Shown here: piece after piece, positions 12,677 through 23,760 of the stretch
How the letters are laid out: each line of letters opens with the position of its first letter
Position numbering within the stretch: position 1 is the first letter of the stretch
DNA from: Cotesia glomerata
Lineage: Eukaryota; Arthropoda; Insecta; Hymenoptera; Braconidae
DNA length: 64,000 bases
Reading direction: 5' to 3'
NCBI RefSeq assembly: GCF_020080835.1
Contig: NC_058166.1
Coordinates: forward strand, 12,983,043-13,047,042
Translations under genes and position numbers: made by a program
Notes under the pieces: model-generated
What the model was told of the DNA's origin: nothing
What the model saw: only the letters and a program-made list of their open reading frames with translations
The model's database searches: none

Positions 12677-14608
12677 AAAAATGTTCTGATATGGTTATAT
12701 GTGGCCAATTTTCACATATATGGCCCGATCTGATCGCATATGAATATAAAAATCATTCATTTTTATTTTTTCTAGAAGTTTGTACGTTAATGAACTTGTT
12801 TTATGAAATAAAAATTTTTTTAGTAGCCGATTAAACTAAAAATTAATGTCATATAAGCTTCTTAAATGAGAAAAAAATGATTTTTTGCATATTTTCGACT
12901 ACTTTTTATCGAAAAATTAAATATTAGTATATATGAACATATATGACTCGATTTGGGTGTATCGAGTCATATCTAAACACATTCAACCATATATGTCCTG
13001 GTATAGCTTCTTTTCATATTAAACCAAGTACGGACAAAGTGAGAAAAATTATATACCTATCAGGCCATATATGATAAATTTTTTTTATGATAGTAAGATT
13101 CTTCAATATTTTATGACACATAGAATTTGAAATCAATGAAAAAATTAAAATTCTATAAAGTTCAATAAACTTAAAAAGATTTTATAAAAATTCAGCTATG
13201 AATAATATTTTTTTTTTAGTAAAAAATAATTTTACACAATGTTAATGTTAATAAAGGAAATAAGGTAAAAGCCCCAATAGATGATCACGTACCAGTATAT
13301 GATCACTCCATGTATTTGTATATCTATATTCACAAATATAGGTATACAAATACATGGAGTGATCATATACTGGTACATGATCATCTATTGGGGCTTTTAC
13401 CTTAAATAAAAAAAAAAAAAAATAAATGTTTTGTTAACTGTTTTATGGACGTGGAAATTCTTTAGATCATTGACAAAATGAATAAGTACTTGGAGATATT
13501 GCAATGCAATAAAAGAAAAAAGTATAAACTTTTAATTAAAATAAACATTTTAAAAAATTAATAAGCTAAAAATTTATTTTGTAATTATAATGCGTGCATT
13601 ACATCGTTACCACAATCAACGAAGAAAATGACGATTTTTTAATTAATTAACCCCGATATTTGCATTGCTTGAAATTGAATCCTTAAAAGTCGAAAAACAA
13701 TCAGTATCTTTGTCAAAAAAAGACACAACCGTACAAATTCGTTAATCGATCAATGATAATGAAGCTCTTTAAATTTTTATTTCACCTTTTTATGAAACAA
13801 TTTTAATAACCTGATCTTTTTTTTTAAGTGCACTGTCAATATTTTTTCGACATTACGCGAGCAGTAAAATAAAAAAAAAAAATTTTTTTTTCATCTTGAA
13901 AAAACACATTTTATAATGTTTATTCAAAATTTGATAAAAATTCTGCAGATTGCAATATCAATTGGACATTCACTACTGTAACACAAAATCATAAAACTAA
14001 TATTTGTTATTTAATTGTTGTCATCATTAATAATGCATGTGGTTTAATTGAAAACTAAAATTAAAAAAAAAAAAAAAACACTTGCGTGAGGCAATAAATT
14101 TTTATTTTATTAAAACGGTTAGAAATAATTTGATAAATCGATAAAAATAAATTGAATAGGGTAATAAAAATTAAAGACTCTCTTACATAACTCCACTCAA
14201 ATAAATGACTTAATTTTGTAAATTAGAAAAAATACTTTAATGTTATATTAAAAACTAAAACTAGTAAGTAATGACGAAGAAGAAATCATGATAAAATATA
14301 ATTTACTCAAAATAAATAAGTAAGTAATAACTTTCGAATGTTTCTTAAATCCGTGACTAATGTGTTACTTTTTGGGCTTAGGTGCTCCGATTTATTAATG
14401 AATTAAATTTACGTATGTATCTTCTCGTGAGAGGATGAGGAGAAAGAGTGTAAACCTTGAAGCTTGAAGCAACACAAGAGTTTACTGAAGAATCGCGGGA
14501 TGTTATGTCGTGTGTACTTAGTCCATTGCTAAGTACTGGTACGGAGGAGGGTATCCACCTGGTATGGTGTGTCTTTAAGCCGGAACGAATAGTTACGGTG
14601 GGAGATGG
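12677..14608. other. AT-rich intergenic DNA with diffuse CATATATGG-type repeats
   Basis: Between 12680 and 13080 degenerate copies of CATATATGGCC/GGCCATATATG recur; similar motifs reappear near 23890-23980. Apart from the palindromic MITE at 13263-13402 the rest is poly-A/T rich with no coding signal. Confidence 0.4.
13263..13402. mobile_element. 140-bp near-perfect palindromic MITE (AGGTAAAAG ends)
   Basis: Starts AGGTAAAAGCCCCAATAGAT and ends with its inverse, flanked by TA on both sides (13261-13262, 13403-13404). Almost the whole element is one long hairpin, with arms of roughly 60-65 bases around a short centre. It shares the AGGTAAA...CCC terminus with the elements at 32136, 35511 and 50079. 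Confidence 0.8.
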
Positions 14609-14609
14609 A

Positions 14610-14646
14610 TATAAGACCATCAGACAGGGATGATGACTATCAGTGT
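14610..14646 (+). promoter_or_regulatory. TATA box and initiator of cuticle gene A
   Basis: TATAAG at 14610 precedes a TCAGT arthropod initiator at 14640-14644, whose A (14642) would be +1. The 32-base spacing is canonical. This predicts a 105-base 5' UTR before the ATG at 14747. The context TATCAGT is shared with genes B and C. Confidence 0.6.
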
Positions 14647-14746
14647 CTTCTTGCTCCTCGTACGTCAGTGAAATAGAAACAACTCTTGTTTTTTATATTT
14701 TTACTATTTTTTTTTCTGTAATTAAGTTATAGAGGTTTTGTAAATC

Positions 14747-16900
14747 ATGATTAAGGTACGCGAGTGCTTTTTTTTTATCAAAGTGGTTTTTTATTTTTTT
14801 ATGTGAAAATTTTTATTTGCTGTACTTAATGATTCATATTTTAATATTAATTCTTAAGAACTTAAAAAATATTATGTTGGAATGAGTAGTCGAAAATTCA
14901 TACTCAAAATTTTTTTATTTTTTTTATTAAAAATGCAATGTAAAAATATTTTATTTAAAAAAAAATTGCAATGATTGTTTATGTAAACTTACAGAATTTT
15001 TAAATTAAAAAGTTCATGAGTTTTAAATGGAAAAAAATAAATATTCGAAGGAATGCAATTTATTCATTTTGGAATTTTAAAAATTATTGAAAGTAATTAT
15101 TGACATTGAAATTGATTATCAAGAAAAATTTATCAAATTTTAATGTCAATAAAAAAAATTTTAATTGTTTATATCAGAAAATTAAATTTTATCAAACAGC
15201 GCAAGCACGCGAATTTTGCATAATGCTGTTACGTAATTCCTTTACTTCTGTCATAAAATAAAATCATCTCGAAGAATTGTAGTCAGATAAAGAATGGAAA
15301 TATTCAAGCATAAAAAAATCATAGAAAATCATAAAAATAAAATAACTCAACTTTTTGAACTTTCAAAATTTTTATTGCTTAATATTAAACAAATTATTTT
15401 AGTACACAGAAAAAAAACTTCTTGCAGCAAGAAAATTTTAAGGGAGTCAAAAATTATTTTGGAGCAAGAAAAAATTTTCTTGGCTCAAGAAATTTTGACT
15501 TCATTCAAGAAATTTTCAATCTTCCTTATTATTTTCTTCAGCCATGAAAATTCACCCTTCAGTCAAGAATTTTATTTTTTTAGTGTACAAAAAATTGAAA
15601 AAATTTTATTTAAAAATTGAATTAATTCATCTTTTTTGAATCCCAAAATTTTTTATGAAAAAATTTTAAAAATCATTCAAAATTTCCTCTCATAATTCAA
15701 CATGTTAAAAAATTATTACTCGTTAAAAAAAAAATCTTGAACGGACTAAAATAATCATTAATCACACTATCGATTATTTTGTAATTTATCTGAGAAAGTG
15801 ATGAGTATTTAAAAACACTCGCGAGACTCTTTACATAAAAAAAAATAAAAAGAGTATAAATATATAAGTGTAACTCTTTGAAACTAAAATAACTTGACAA
15901 CGAAAGTACAAATATACTATTACTATTATAAATGACAAGGAAGTGCGTCTCAACACATATACTTTCCCATTCACTCATTTCCGCGTCAATCTTACTACGG
16001 ACTTTTCAATAACATAAATAAATCTTAAATGAATAAATCTTGGCTTCCACAAACTGTGACATTTATTCTTATCCCATTAAGAATAAAATTAACCAATAAA
16101 TCGCTGATAATTAAAATAATAAAAATCCGATAATTGCAGATACTGAGTTTGTTACTAGCGTCAGGGATGTGTAGCGCGGTGCTGATAGGGCACAACGGCG
16201 GGCACGGTAATTTCTATCCTGACTACTCTGGCTACGAAGGAGTAAGCAACGATTACGAAGGACATCACGTTCTACCGACAGTTTCAGTCCCAATTCACGC
16301 CGTTTCAGCAGCTCCCTTCCACGCTGTCAATCATCACGATATTCATCACCACGATCTCCACCCACATCACGCTCCTATTGAGCATCATGCTCCTATTGAG
16401 CATCACGCTCCTATTGAGCATCACGATCATAGCGAAGATCATGACTACTATGTAAGTCTTTGTAATTAAAATTACATTAAGGAAAAAGTTATTCTTTTCC
16501 TGGTGAATTAATTTAATTATTTTTAAATTATTATTATTATTAAAATTTAGTTTTTTTTTTAATTAAGTCACACCCAAAATATACTTTCAACTACGGAGTA
16601 CATGATCCACATACCGGAGACGTTAAAACACAACATGAAATACGTGACGGCGATGTTGTACACGGTTCTTACAGCGTTAATGAGCCCGACGGCAGTGTAA
16701 GGATCGTCGAGTACACAGCGGATGATCACAACGGTTTCAACGCGGTTGTTAAGAAAGTTGAGCCTTCTTTGCACCCGGCACCTCATCATCATACTGTCGC
16801 TCATCATCATCCAGCTCCTGCGCCAGTTCATATCGGGAAATACGTGTCCGCGGGTCCCGATTACTACGGCTATGAATTTGATAAACATCACTTAATATAA
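14747..16900 (+). CDS. RR-2 cuticle protein A (three exons)
   Basis: Predicted secreted structural protein that binds chitin in hard cuticle. Exons are 14747-14755, 16140-16451 and 16568-16900 (217 residues), with phase-0 introns bounded by GTACGC...GCAG and GTAAGT...TTAAG. Exon 1 encodes only MIK; joined to ILSLLLASGMCSA it gives a clean signal peptide, which supports that start. Exon 2 is rich in His, Tyr and Gly and ends with three tandem copies of HHAPIE (about residues 78-98). Exon 3 holds the extended Rebers-Riddiford domain, RR-2 type (about residues 111-170), with YTFNYGVHDPHTGD, RDGDVV, YTADDHNGFNAVV. The usual KSQ is KTQ here. The C-terminus is His/Pro-rich. It is a paralogue of the genes at 20224 and 29076. 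A likely poly(A) signal AATAAA lies at 17232. RR-2 assignment is firm; the tiny first exon is inferred from promoter, splice and signal-peptide agreement. Confidence 0.88.
15405..15585. mobile_element. TA-flanked MITE in intron 1 of cuticle gene A
   Basis: Starts CACAGAAAAAAAACTTCTTG and ends with an imperfect inverse (CAAGAATTTTATTTTTTTAG then TG), flanked by TA at 15403-15404 and 15586-15587. The interior carries CAAGAAAATTTT-type inverted motifs as in the repeat at 1-561. The 108-codon ORF running across it is an artefact of this repeat. Confidence 0.65.
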
Positions 16901-17968
16901 TTATTATAAACATATTTATTTTATATGTTTATAAATATTATCTTATTTAAGTATTTCTTAGAGCTTAATTAATAACTAATGTAAAAAATTTTAAAAATCA
17001 GACGGCTAATGTACTTCCGGAGATGAAGAAAATCTCATAAGAACATGTGCAATCTTATTATACGACTCAATGCCAATGAAAAGTTTGTTTTGAGAATTTA
17101 CTAATTAATAGTATTTCTTTTTTATTTTATTTTTAGGCTACTTCCAAAATGTGTTCCAATATTTTTTTATGAAAAGTTTTTTTTTTATTGTATATTCGTG
17201 TTATTTTTTACTTTTTCATGTATATTGTATGAATAAAAAGAAGTATGATATTTGTTGCGTATGAATAATTATTTACAGTGACAATGATTGATTTTCAAAA
17301 TGAATAAGAAAATTAACTGCAAGGACAATTTCCATTGATGGGATTTATTTAAATGTAATAAAATATTTATTAAAACACTGAAAAATTTATTTGAGACAGA
17401 TGTTTATTACAATTAATTTAATTGGTGTTTTGTCTTTTAGTAGTTATTAACACTCACAAGACCTTGATACAAGAAAAAGTTTATTGTAAATTAAACTTTA
17501 ACCGTGAATGACATTTGAAGGAATTATTTCATTAGAAAATTCAAAGATTTGATTTCTTTCGAAAATATTTATACTTTTCAATTTTTTCAATTTGGCCGTA
17601 AGATTGTAGAATGTAAATTGATAAATTTATCAAAAATCAAAATTATTTGACTACATTTAATTCTAAAACACCTATTTTTTATACTATAGCTCAAAATTTT
17701 GATCACATTTAGTTTTTTTTTAAATTTCAATGTTTTAATTTTATGACTGAAAAAAAAAAATTTCTATTAACCAATAAATTAATTTTTAAAAAATTATTTT
17801 CATTAAATCATTTTATTTTTGATACATTTTAACCAAAAGAATGTATGATTATTAAAAAAAAATTCAATTATGTTGATTTTTTTACTTTTTACAGCAAAAT
17901 ACATAAAATCGTGATTCTAAGGTAAAAAAAAAAAAAAAAAAAAAAAAACAATTTTTAAGCTTTTACTG
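16901..17968. other. 3' UTR of cuticle gene A and AT-rich intergenic DNA
   Basis: AATAAA at 17232-17237 is the best poly(A) signal, which would give a 3' UTR of about 350 bases. Beyond it I see only AT-rich DNA and a long A run at 17923-17948. Confidence 0.4.
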
Positions 17969-18925
17969 TTGATTTTTTTTTTTTTTATTAATTTATTTAA
18001 TTTAAATGCCAAAGTTCAACAGCCAAATCGTAAAATTATACAGTGTATATACACAGATATATATAGTACAAGTTTTTATAAACTATTAGAAATTGGTAAA
18101 CCCTGTTATTTACGTGAATTATTCCATGAAGATTTTTCTGTAAGACGTTCTGAGAAACTAACAGCCAAGAAAAAAAATATCCTCTTTAAAATGCCGAATT
18201 TCTCTACAACTCAATATGAATCTTCCTTCGTTGTTACAGTTATACGACTATGGGATGAATTACCAGAGAATATTATAAATTCGTCTAGCTTGAAAGTTTT
18301 TAAAAACATGATGTTTAATTACTTATTTAATCTTGATGTATGATCTTTAACCATTGTTCAATTCACTTATTTTTATTGTTAGTCCTTAATTTTATTGTTA
18401 GTCTTAGTGAACTTTATACGTTGCAGCTTCTTCATAATTTAATTTTTTTTCTTTCACTTTTATCTCTAAGACTCTTTAACCCTTTAATGTTCGACCTTGA
18501 ATCCCCACTCTTAATTCAAGTCATATGTCTTTTTCTTTGAGTGAGAGAGCTATAGTCTTTTTTCTAGAGAGGGGGCCAGAAAAGTAGTAGAAAGGGATGC
18601 ATGGACACACTACTACAACTAAACCGTCTTTCACACAACCACATAACCGACTATGATTGGCTCTCTCCCCTAACAGCTCACACTGAGATTCATTGCGCTT
18701 CCAGAACATTAAAGGGTTAAATTGTCAGTTGATTCAATATTAATTCAATATTATATTCTCATTATTTTTTTTTTCATTGTTTTTTATTTTATCTTTATAT
18801 TAATAAAATTATCTACCCTAAAATTATTTTTGATGTAAAATACTTTAAATTCATGCAGATTTAAAACTGCACAATAATTTAAAATTTTATGTTTGCCATT
18901 TGGCCTTGGCTTTCGCATAATTGTA
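17969..18925 (+). pseudogene. LINE C-terminal fragment, split by a piggyBac-type MITE
   Basis: The ORF up to 18343 ends in a pattern typical of the C-terminus of Jockey/CR1-like reverse transcriptases: RLWDELPENIINSSSLKVFK followed by a short hydrophobic tail and stop. The 3' UTR is interrupted by the MITE at 18480-18716. It resumes to GCCATTTGGCCTTGGC (from 18895), which resembles the LINE termini at 5945 and 8637. The element is a 5'-truncated dead copy; most of ORF2 (endonuclease and RT core) is missing. I infer that the two parts belong together from their order and strand. Confidence 0.6.
18480..18716. mobile_element. piggyBac-type MITE (TTAA target, CCCTTTAATGTTC ends)
   Basis: The element begins CCCTTTAATGTTC and ends with its exact inverse GAACATTAAAGGG. 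It is flanked on both sides by TTAA (18476-18479, 18717-18720), the target duplication specific to piggyBac transposases. The interior is less AT-rich than its surroundings and non-coding; the ORF on the minus strand is incidental. Confidence 0.75.
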
Positions 18926-20149
18926 GTTGCATAAGTGCATAAAATAAGTACTAAAAATTTAAAGATTGAGAGATTTGTAAAAATTTTCAAATGCTATTGT
19001 AATATTCTTTAAAGTGTCTGTAATTCCAATTCAACAAATTAGTTTATATTTTAAAATTTCAAAATTTTCTTTCTATCTCGAGATTTAAAAAATGTTATTG
19101 AATTTATTAAAAAAAAACTAGACGAAAAATTTTCAATTGTAAGAATATATTGAATAATTACTCTATTCAAAATTGACACTTGCCAACCTAAAGCTTTACA
19201 TAATTTTTTTTTTCAAAATTAATAAAAAACTATCAAAAATTTTAATTATTTTAGTAACAATAACTCAAATATAATTAAAACTTTTTAAACCCTGCTGATT
19301 TTAAGTTAGTTTCATTTAATGGTAAGAATAATAAAAACCAATGACGACGCATATTTTTTCGTGAACATTCTTTTCCGCTATATGAACATACAAAATACAA
19401 AAACAAGAAAGTTTTAACCTTATGACAAGATAAAATCCAATGTACATAAAAAGTAAATGATATATTTAAGTAACAATTACGAAAGTAGTTCAAAAGAGTT
19501 GTATCAGCGTATTATCACATATAATTTTAGATTTAATATTTAAAGTTAAGAAAAAAATAAAAATAGTGAAAGAGATAAAGCCTTTCGCCTTGACTTTTCT
19601 ATAATAAATACGAAAAATAAAATTCAATACACTTAAATACAGTAATTAATAAGTAAATGCGACGTTTAAAATATAAAAGAGAAAAAAATACATTTACAAG
19701 AAGAAATGAAACTTATAAGGAAGAAAAAGTCGTTACATATTCATAACGCCTTTGTTCATTATAGCTTTGTCGACGTTTTTTTTTTGCATCAGTATAGAGC
19801 CATTTTCACGAGCGATTTATTGCAAGTATAGAAGACTTCTTAAAAAAAAATGTGAAAAAAATATTCGCTAGTGTGAAACTCTTAAGAACGATGAGTAGAA
19901 CATTTAACAACTATTAGAGAGTCTAGACAAAAGAAATCTGATTGTATGAACGAACATTTACTTCTATTCCATATTTCTTAACTTTAAATCTCGTGATATA
20001 TCAAGCTCTTGCGTATAATGTGTTTCATTAAAAGTGTAAATATTTATGTTCCCAGAAAAAAAAAAAATTTCGTATCGTGTCCTTGCAATTTAGAAACACT
20101 TCAATGTCGAAGCACCGATAATCACTCTAGTATGACCATTTTCATTTAG
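18926..20149. other. AT-rich intergenic DNA upstream of cuticle gene B
   Basis: No coding pattern or clear repeat structure seen. This interval should contain the upstream control region of the gene at 20224. Confidence 0.4.
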
Positions 20150-20199
20150 TATAAATACCCTAGAAATATGGATGGAATCTATACTGAAGTTATCAGTCT
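20150..20199 (+). promoter_or_regulatory. TATA box and TATCAGT initiator of cuticle gene B
   Basis: TATAAATA at 20150 is followed by TATCAGTC at 20191, whose A at 20195 matches the initiator context of genes A and C. The 45-base spacing is longer than usual (about 30), so either the true start lies upstream of this motif or the TATA box is another one. Confidence 0.4.
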
Positions 20200-20223
20200 A
20201 ATTGATCTATTAACACTATCAAC

Positions 20224-21753
20224 ATGTACGCACTTAAGGTAAGAAAAACAAATCTTAATTTATTTTTTAAAATAACAAATTTTACCTTTTTTCCAAACAA
20301 TTTTGTCAATTACTTATTAATTTTACAAGTAAAACTTAAAACTAGTGTTGTTAACAATTTGATATTATTTTTTTTTTTACTCGGGCCAGAAACTGAATTC
20401 AACTTCCTGCGTTTTAAATTCAGGATTTGGGCATCTAGACACAACTTTTTTCTAATTTGAATATTTCGAAGCTTATAAAAACATCAAATGTAAAAATTTA
20501 TAAAATTTTTTACTTTTAGAATCCAAAAACAATTTTTTTTAATTCACGAAATATCTTTGCAATTTTTTAATTCTTATTGAAGTATTAATTTTATTTAATA
20601 AAAAATAATAATTTTCTTTCAATTTTTGTCGGCAAAATTAAATTTTATTAATTCTTTCACAAAAAAAAATATCCGATGAAACATATTTAAGCTTTATTAC
20701 TTTACTTGAACAGAAATATATTTTTGGCTGTTTCAAAATTTTCACGATTTATCATTAAATTATTAATTTCTACTTTTAAACTTAAAATTCTAGCTTCTGA
20801 TCAAGGAAATCTTACTATTTCTTTAATAATTAGTAATTATAATAAAAATATTGTTTTTAAAACTATTATTCATCGGAAAGAACAGGCGTAGACGGAATAA
20901 GAAGTTTGCGCTCAGATAAGCTAAAACTTCTTATCTTATTCTTTATAAAACTTTTATTAAAAAAAGGATAAATTGATTTTTTTACTTCAATCAAAAGAAA
21001 ATTTTTTGCTCAGCAGAATCAAATACTTTTCAAATATAACTAATATATTTGTTTAATTCAATATTGATGAATTAAGCTAAATTTAAAATATTGATAAAAA
21101 AAAATTTTTATTTTATTGTTAATAACAATTGAAAAAAAAAATTAACATTACAGCTCTTAATGGTTATCCTTTTTATATTCATTATAAAAAGTAAAGCAAC
21201 ACCAGTTGAGTATGAAAATTATGATGACTACGATTCATACAATCAAGACTCTGAGAATAGTTACGAAGAAGAATCATACCCAGATGAAGGATACTCAGGC
21301 TATGAATATGATTCACACGATAACTACGTAAGTGCAGTCTAATTAAATATATCTTATGAGCTTGAGTTTTTGTTAAGCAAAAGCGAACATATTATAATAT
21401 ATAATAATACGCAACTAATTTTTTAATTCTTAATTATGACCTAATATAGGACTTTGATTCCCCGCTAGGCTCATCCTCGGTACGCTTTTAATTACGGAGT
21501 GAATGATCCGTACACGGGGGATTTAAAGAGCCAGGAGGAAGTGCGGGATGGTGATGTTGTCAAAGGATCTTACCGTATAAATGAACCGGATGGAACAATC
21601 AGGATTGTCGAGTATACTGCTGATAATCACAACGGATTCAACGCTGTTGTCAAGAAAATTGGACATGCTGTACATCCCATTTCTTCTGTTGCTAAATACC
21701 AACCCATTGTTCCTATTCAGCTCCCATTCAACTATTATCGTCATCTTTATTAA
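20224..21753 (+). CDS. RR-2 cuticle protein B (three exons)
   Basis: Predicted secreted chitin-binding cuticle protein of 157 residues. Exons are 20224-20238, 21154-21327 and 21469-21753; introns are phase 0 with GTAAGA...ACAG and GTAAGT...CTAG. MYALK from exon 1 joins LLMVILFIFIIKSKA to form a signal peptide. The exon 2 linker is short and acidic (many Asp, Glu, Tyr), unlike the His/Gly-rich linkers of A and C. Exon 3 carries the RR-2 domain (about residues 67-125) with YAFNYGVNDPYTGD, KSQEEVRDGDVVKGSY and YTADNHNGFNAVVKK. Domain and following KIGHAVHP are nearly the same as in gene C, so B and C look like the closest pair. An alternative acceptor AG at 21448-21449 would shift the frame and is rejected. 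Poly(A) signal AATAAA at 21875. Confidence 0.87.
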
Positions 21754-22153
21754 TTAATAATTATAATTATCTAATACAAGAGATTAATCTTGTTAATTAG
21801 TTCGATTTAATGATAAAGAAAAAATTCATTATTTATATCTTCATGTACTGAAATTTATGTTAATTGTATACAAAAATAAAGATTATTTATCAAAAATTAT
21901 CAAAGTTTGAGCAATTTTCATTTTGACAATCCGTGAAAAAATTTTGTAATATAGGCACTTAAGGTAGTTGGGTCGTATAAGGCATATTTCAAGAAAATCA
22001 TGAAATTTTTTTATCGAACGATAAATAAGTTAATAATTGACCACCAAAATTTCAGATCAATTCACCTCACCGTTTTTGAGAAATTAATTTTCGAAAACGC
22101 ATCTATTACACGTAGAAGTATAGAAAAATATGGTAAAATTAGTATGAAATCTA
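21754..22153. other. 3' UTR of cuticle gene B and a lone AGGTAGTTG end
   Basis: Poly(A) signal AATAAA at 21875-21880. At about 21958 the sequence CTTAAGGTAGTTGGGTCG resembles one terminus of the AGGTAGTTG element family at 48817, without a visible partner. Confidence 0.4.
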
Positions 22154-22404
22154 CAGTAACGCTCAAAAGTATTTTGACAACATTATGCGTTAGTTTTTTT
22201 CAACAATGTCAAAATACTTTGGTGCCATCATTTTTCTAATATTTAAAAAATTAAACTTTCTTTTGTTACGAACAAGAACCACTTTGACACTATTCTGTAG
22301 ATTATTCAAAAGCTGTTAAAAAAATAAATAAATGGTTATTGTTTCATATTTATTTTTAGTTAAACCATTAAATATATTTGTCAAAATACTTTTGAGCGCT
22401 ACTG
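22154..22404. mobile_element. Tc1/mariner-type MITE, copy 1
   Basis: Starts CAGTAACGCTCAAAAGTATT and ends with the inverse ending GAGCGCTACTG; a TA precedes it (22152-22153). It is the same element as 26815-27067 in the opposite orientation, with the same length and interior (subterminal CAAAATACTTTGGTGCCA). The 79-codon ORF overlapping it is incidental. Confidence 0.75.
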
Positions 22405-23254
22405 TTTCCACAGATTCTTAAAAAAAATTTTGGCTTTCATGTTTTTGGATAAAATTTCTATTTTATCTTTTTTTGATGTTTTTGATTTTTTTTTAAAGTA
22501 CATAAAAAAACGAACAATTTAAAAAACAATTGTTCAATTTGATGAAAAAAAAAAAATTTAACACAGCTTTGCTTGGGTTCACCTCACTTGTTAGTAATTA
22601 CCAAATTTTCCTATATGGATAAAAATTTCATTATAAAAAATTTTAATTATTTTTACAACATAAATTCTTTTGCAAATGTGAATCTTCTCAAAAGTTGGAT
22701 ATTCTTCAAAAATTGAATTTTTACATATTGATAATAAAAATTTTTTTCAATTAAAATTCTTTTTTGTAGTGAGAAGAAAAAATTTCACGTATGAATCTTG
22801 TTTTAACAACATAAAAGTGTATTTTAGTCGAACAACTTAGTATTTGGATTTAATCTGAAATTGATCCCAAATTAATCTGGGATAACTCTGCTAAAAAAAC
22901 TCCGGATTCACTTCGTGCGCGAATTGATTAATTACTTCACTCCGAAACTCCGAGTAATGGGATTAAATTTCAATTCGGATTAAAATTTTCTTCCAATTCA
23001 TCCCAATTTGTTACAATTTATTTTTAATCTCGTAAAACTAAATTTTTCAAAATATAAAGTTATGTAAAATTTGAAAAAGCTTAACTTAATTTTATTGTTT
23101 TTATTTAACAATGTTGAATGAATTTTTTTCCTAATTCTTTTCTATACTTAACGGCTAATTTTAATTTGTATTTTTAATTAATTTACAGCAAATATATGCT
23201 TATAATATAGCTCACATAATGCATTTGCAAGTGATGAATTGAAAAACTGATAGT
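22405..23254. other. AT-rich intergenic DNA with a small inverted repeat
   Basis: 22846-22986 forms an imperfect foldback: GGATTTAATCTGAAATTGAT near the left is mirrored by ATTTCAATTCGGATTAAAAT at the right, around a centre that contains CTCCGGATTCACTTCGTGCG. No gene seen. Confidence 0.4.
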
Positions 23255-23620
23255 TTTCCATTTTCACCCTAAGTATTCCCACTTTGGTCTCCTATGAATC
23301 TCAACTAGAAAAAACTTCTAAAAATTTTGTTATTTCACATTGGGCATTCCCACTTTGGTTCCACATGAATCCCAACTAGAAAAAATATGCAAAAAATTTT
23401 TTATTTTCATGTTGGGTATTCCCATTTAGATCCCACATAAATCCCAATTAGAAAAAAAGTTCTAAAAATTTTTTAATTTCACATTGGGCATTCCCACTTT
23501 GGTCCCACATGAATCCCAACTGGAAAAAAGTGCCAAAAATTTTTTATTTTCACGTTGGGTATTCCCATTTAGATCCCATATGAATCCCAACTAGAGAAAT
23601 TGACAATAATTTATTTCGTT
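23255..23620. repeat. Tandem array of ~63-bp units (TTCCCACTTTGG / ATCCCAACTAG)
   Basis: About five units, each holding CATTCCCACTTTGGTCCCAC or GTATTCCCATTTAGATCCCA, then TGAATCCCAACTAGAAAAAA. Units 2 and 4 share CATTGGGCATTCCCACTTTG, while units 3 and 5 share GTTGGGTATTCCCATTTAGA, so the real period is about 126 bp. Degenerate TTGGGATTTCCC pieces continue to about 23760. Confidence 0.7.
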
Positions 23621-23760
23621 TTCAATTGGGATTTCCCAATTGGGTTCTTCGTTGGGTCCTCATTGGGATTTCCCTATTGGGCATGCCCCATTGGAACCCA
23701 ATAGGGCCCAGATGTATACCTTGAGTATTCCCAATATAATTTCTAGTCGGGTCCTTAAGA

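Noticed and set aside
14378..14620. 80-codon minus-strand ORF
   Set aside because: Overlaps the promoter of cuticle gene A and has no family signature.
15294..15620. 108-codon Lys/Ile/Phe-rich ORF
   Set aside because: It runs across a TA-flanked MITE in intron 1 of cuticle gene A and reflects its repeat structure.
21450..21468. Alternative acceptor for cuticle gene B exon 3
   Set aside because: Using the AG at 21448-21449 adds 19 bases and shifts the RR-2 domain out of frame.
23255..23620. Regular repeats considered as a CRISPR array
   Set aside because: Units are contiguous and diverged, without unique spacers, in an insect genome; they are an ordinary tandem repeat.
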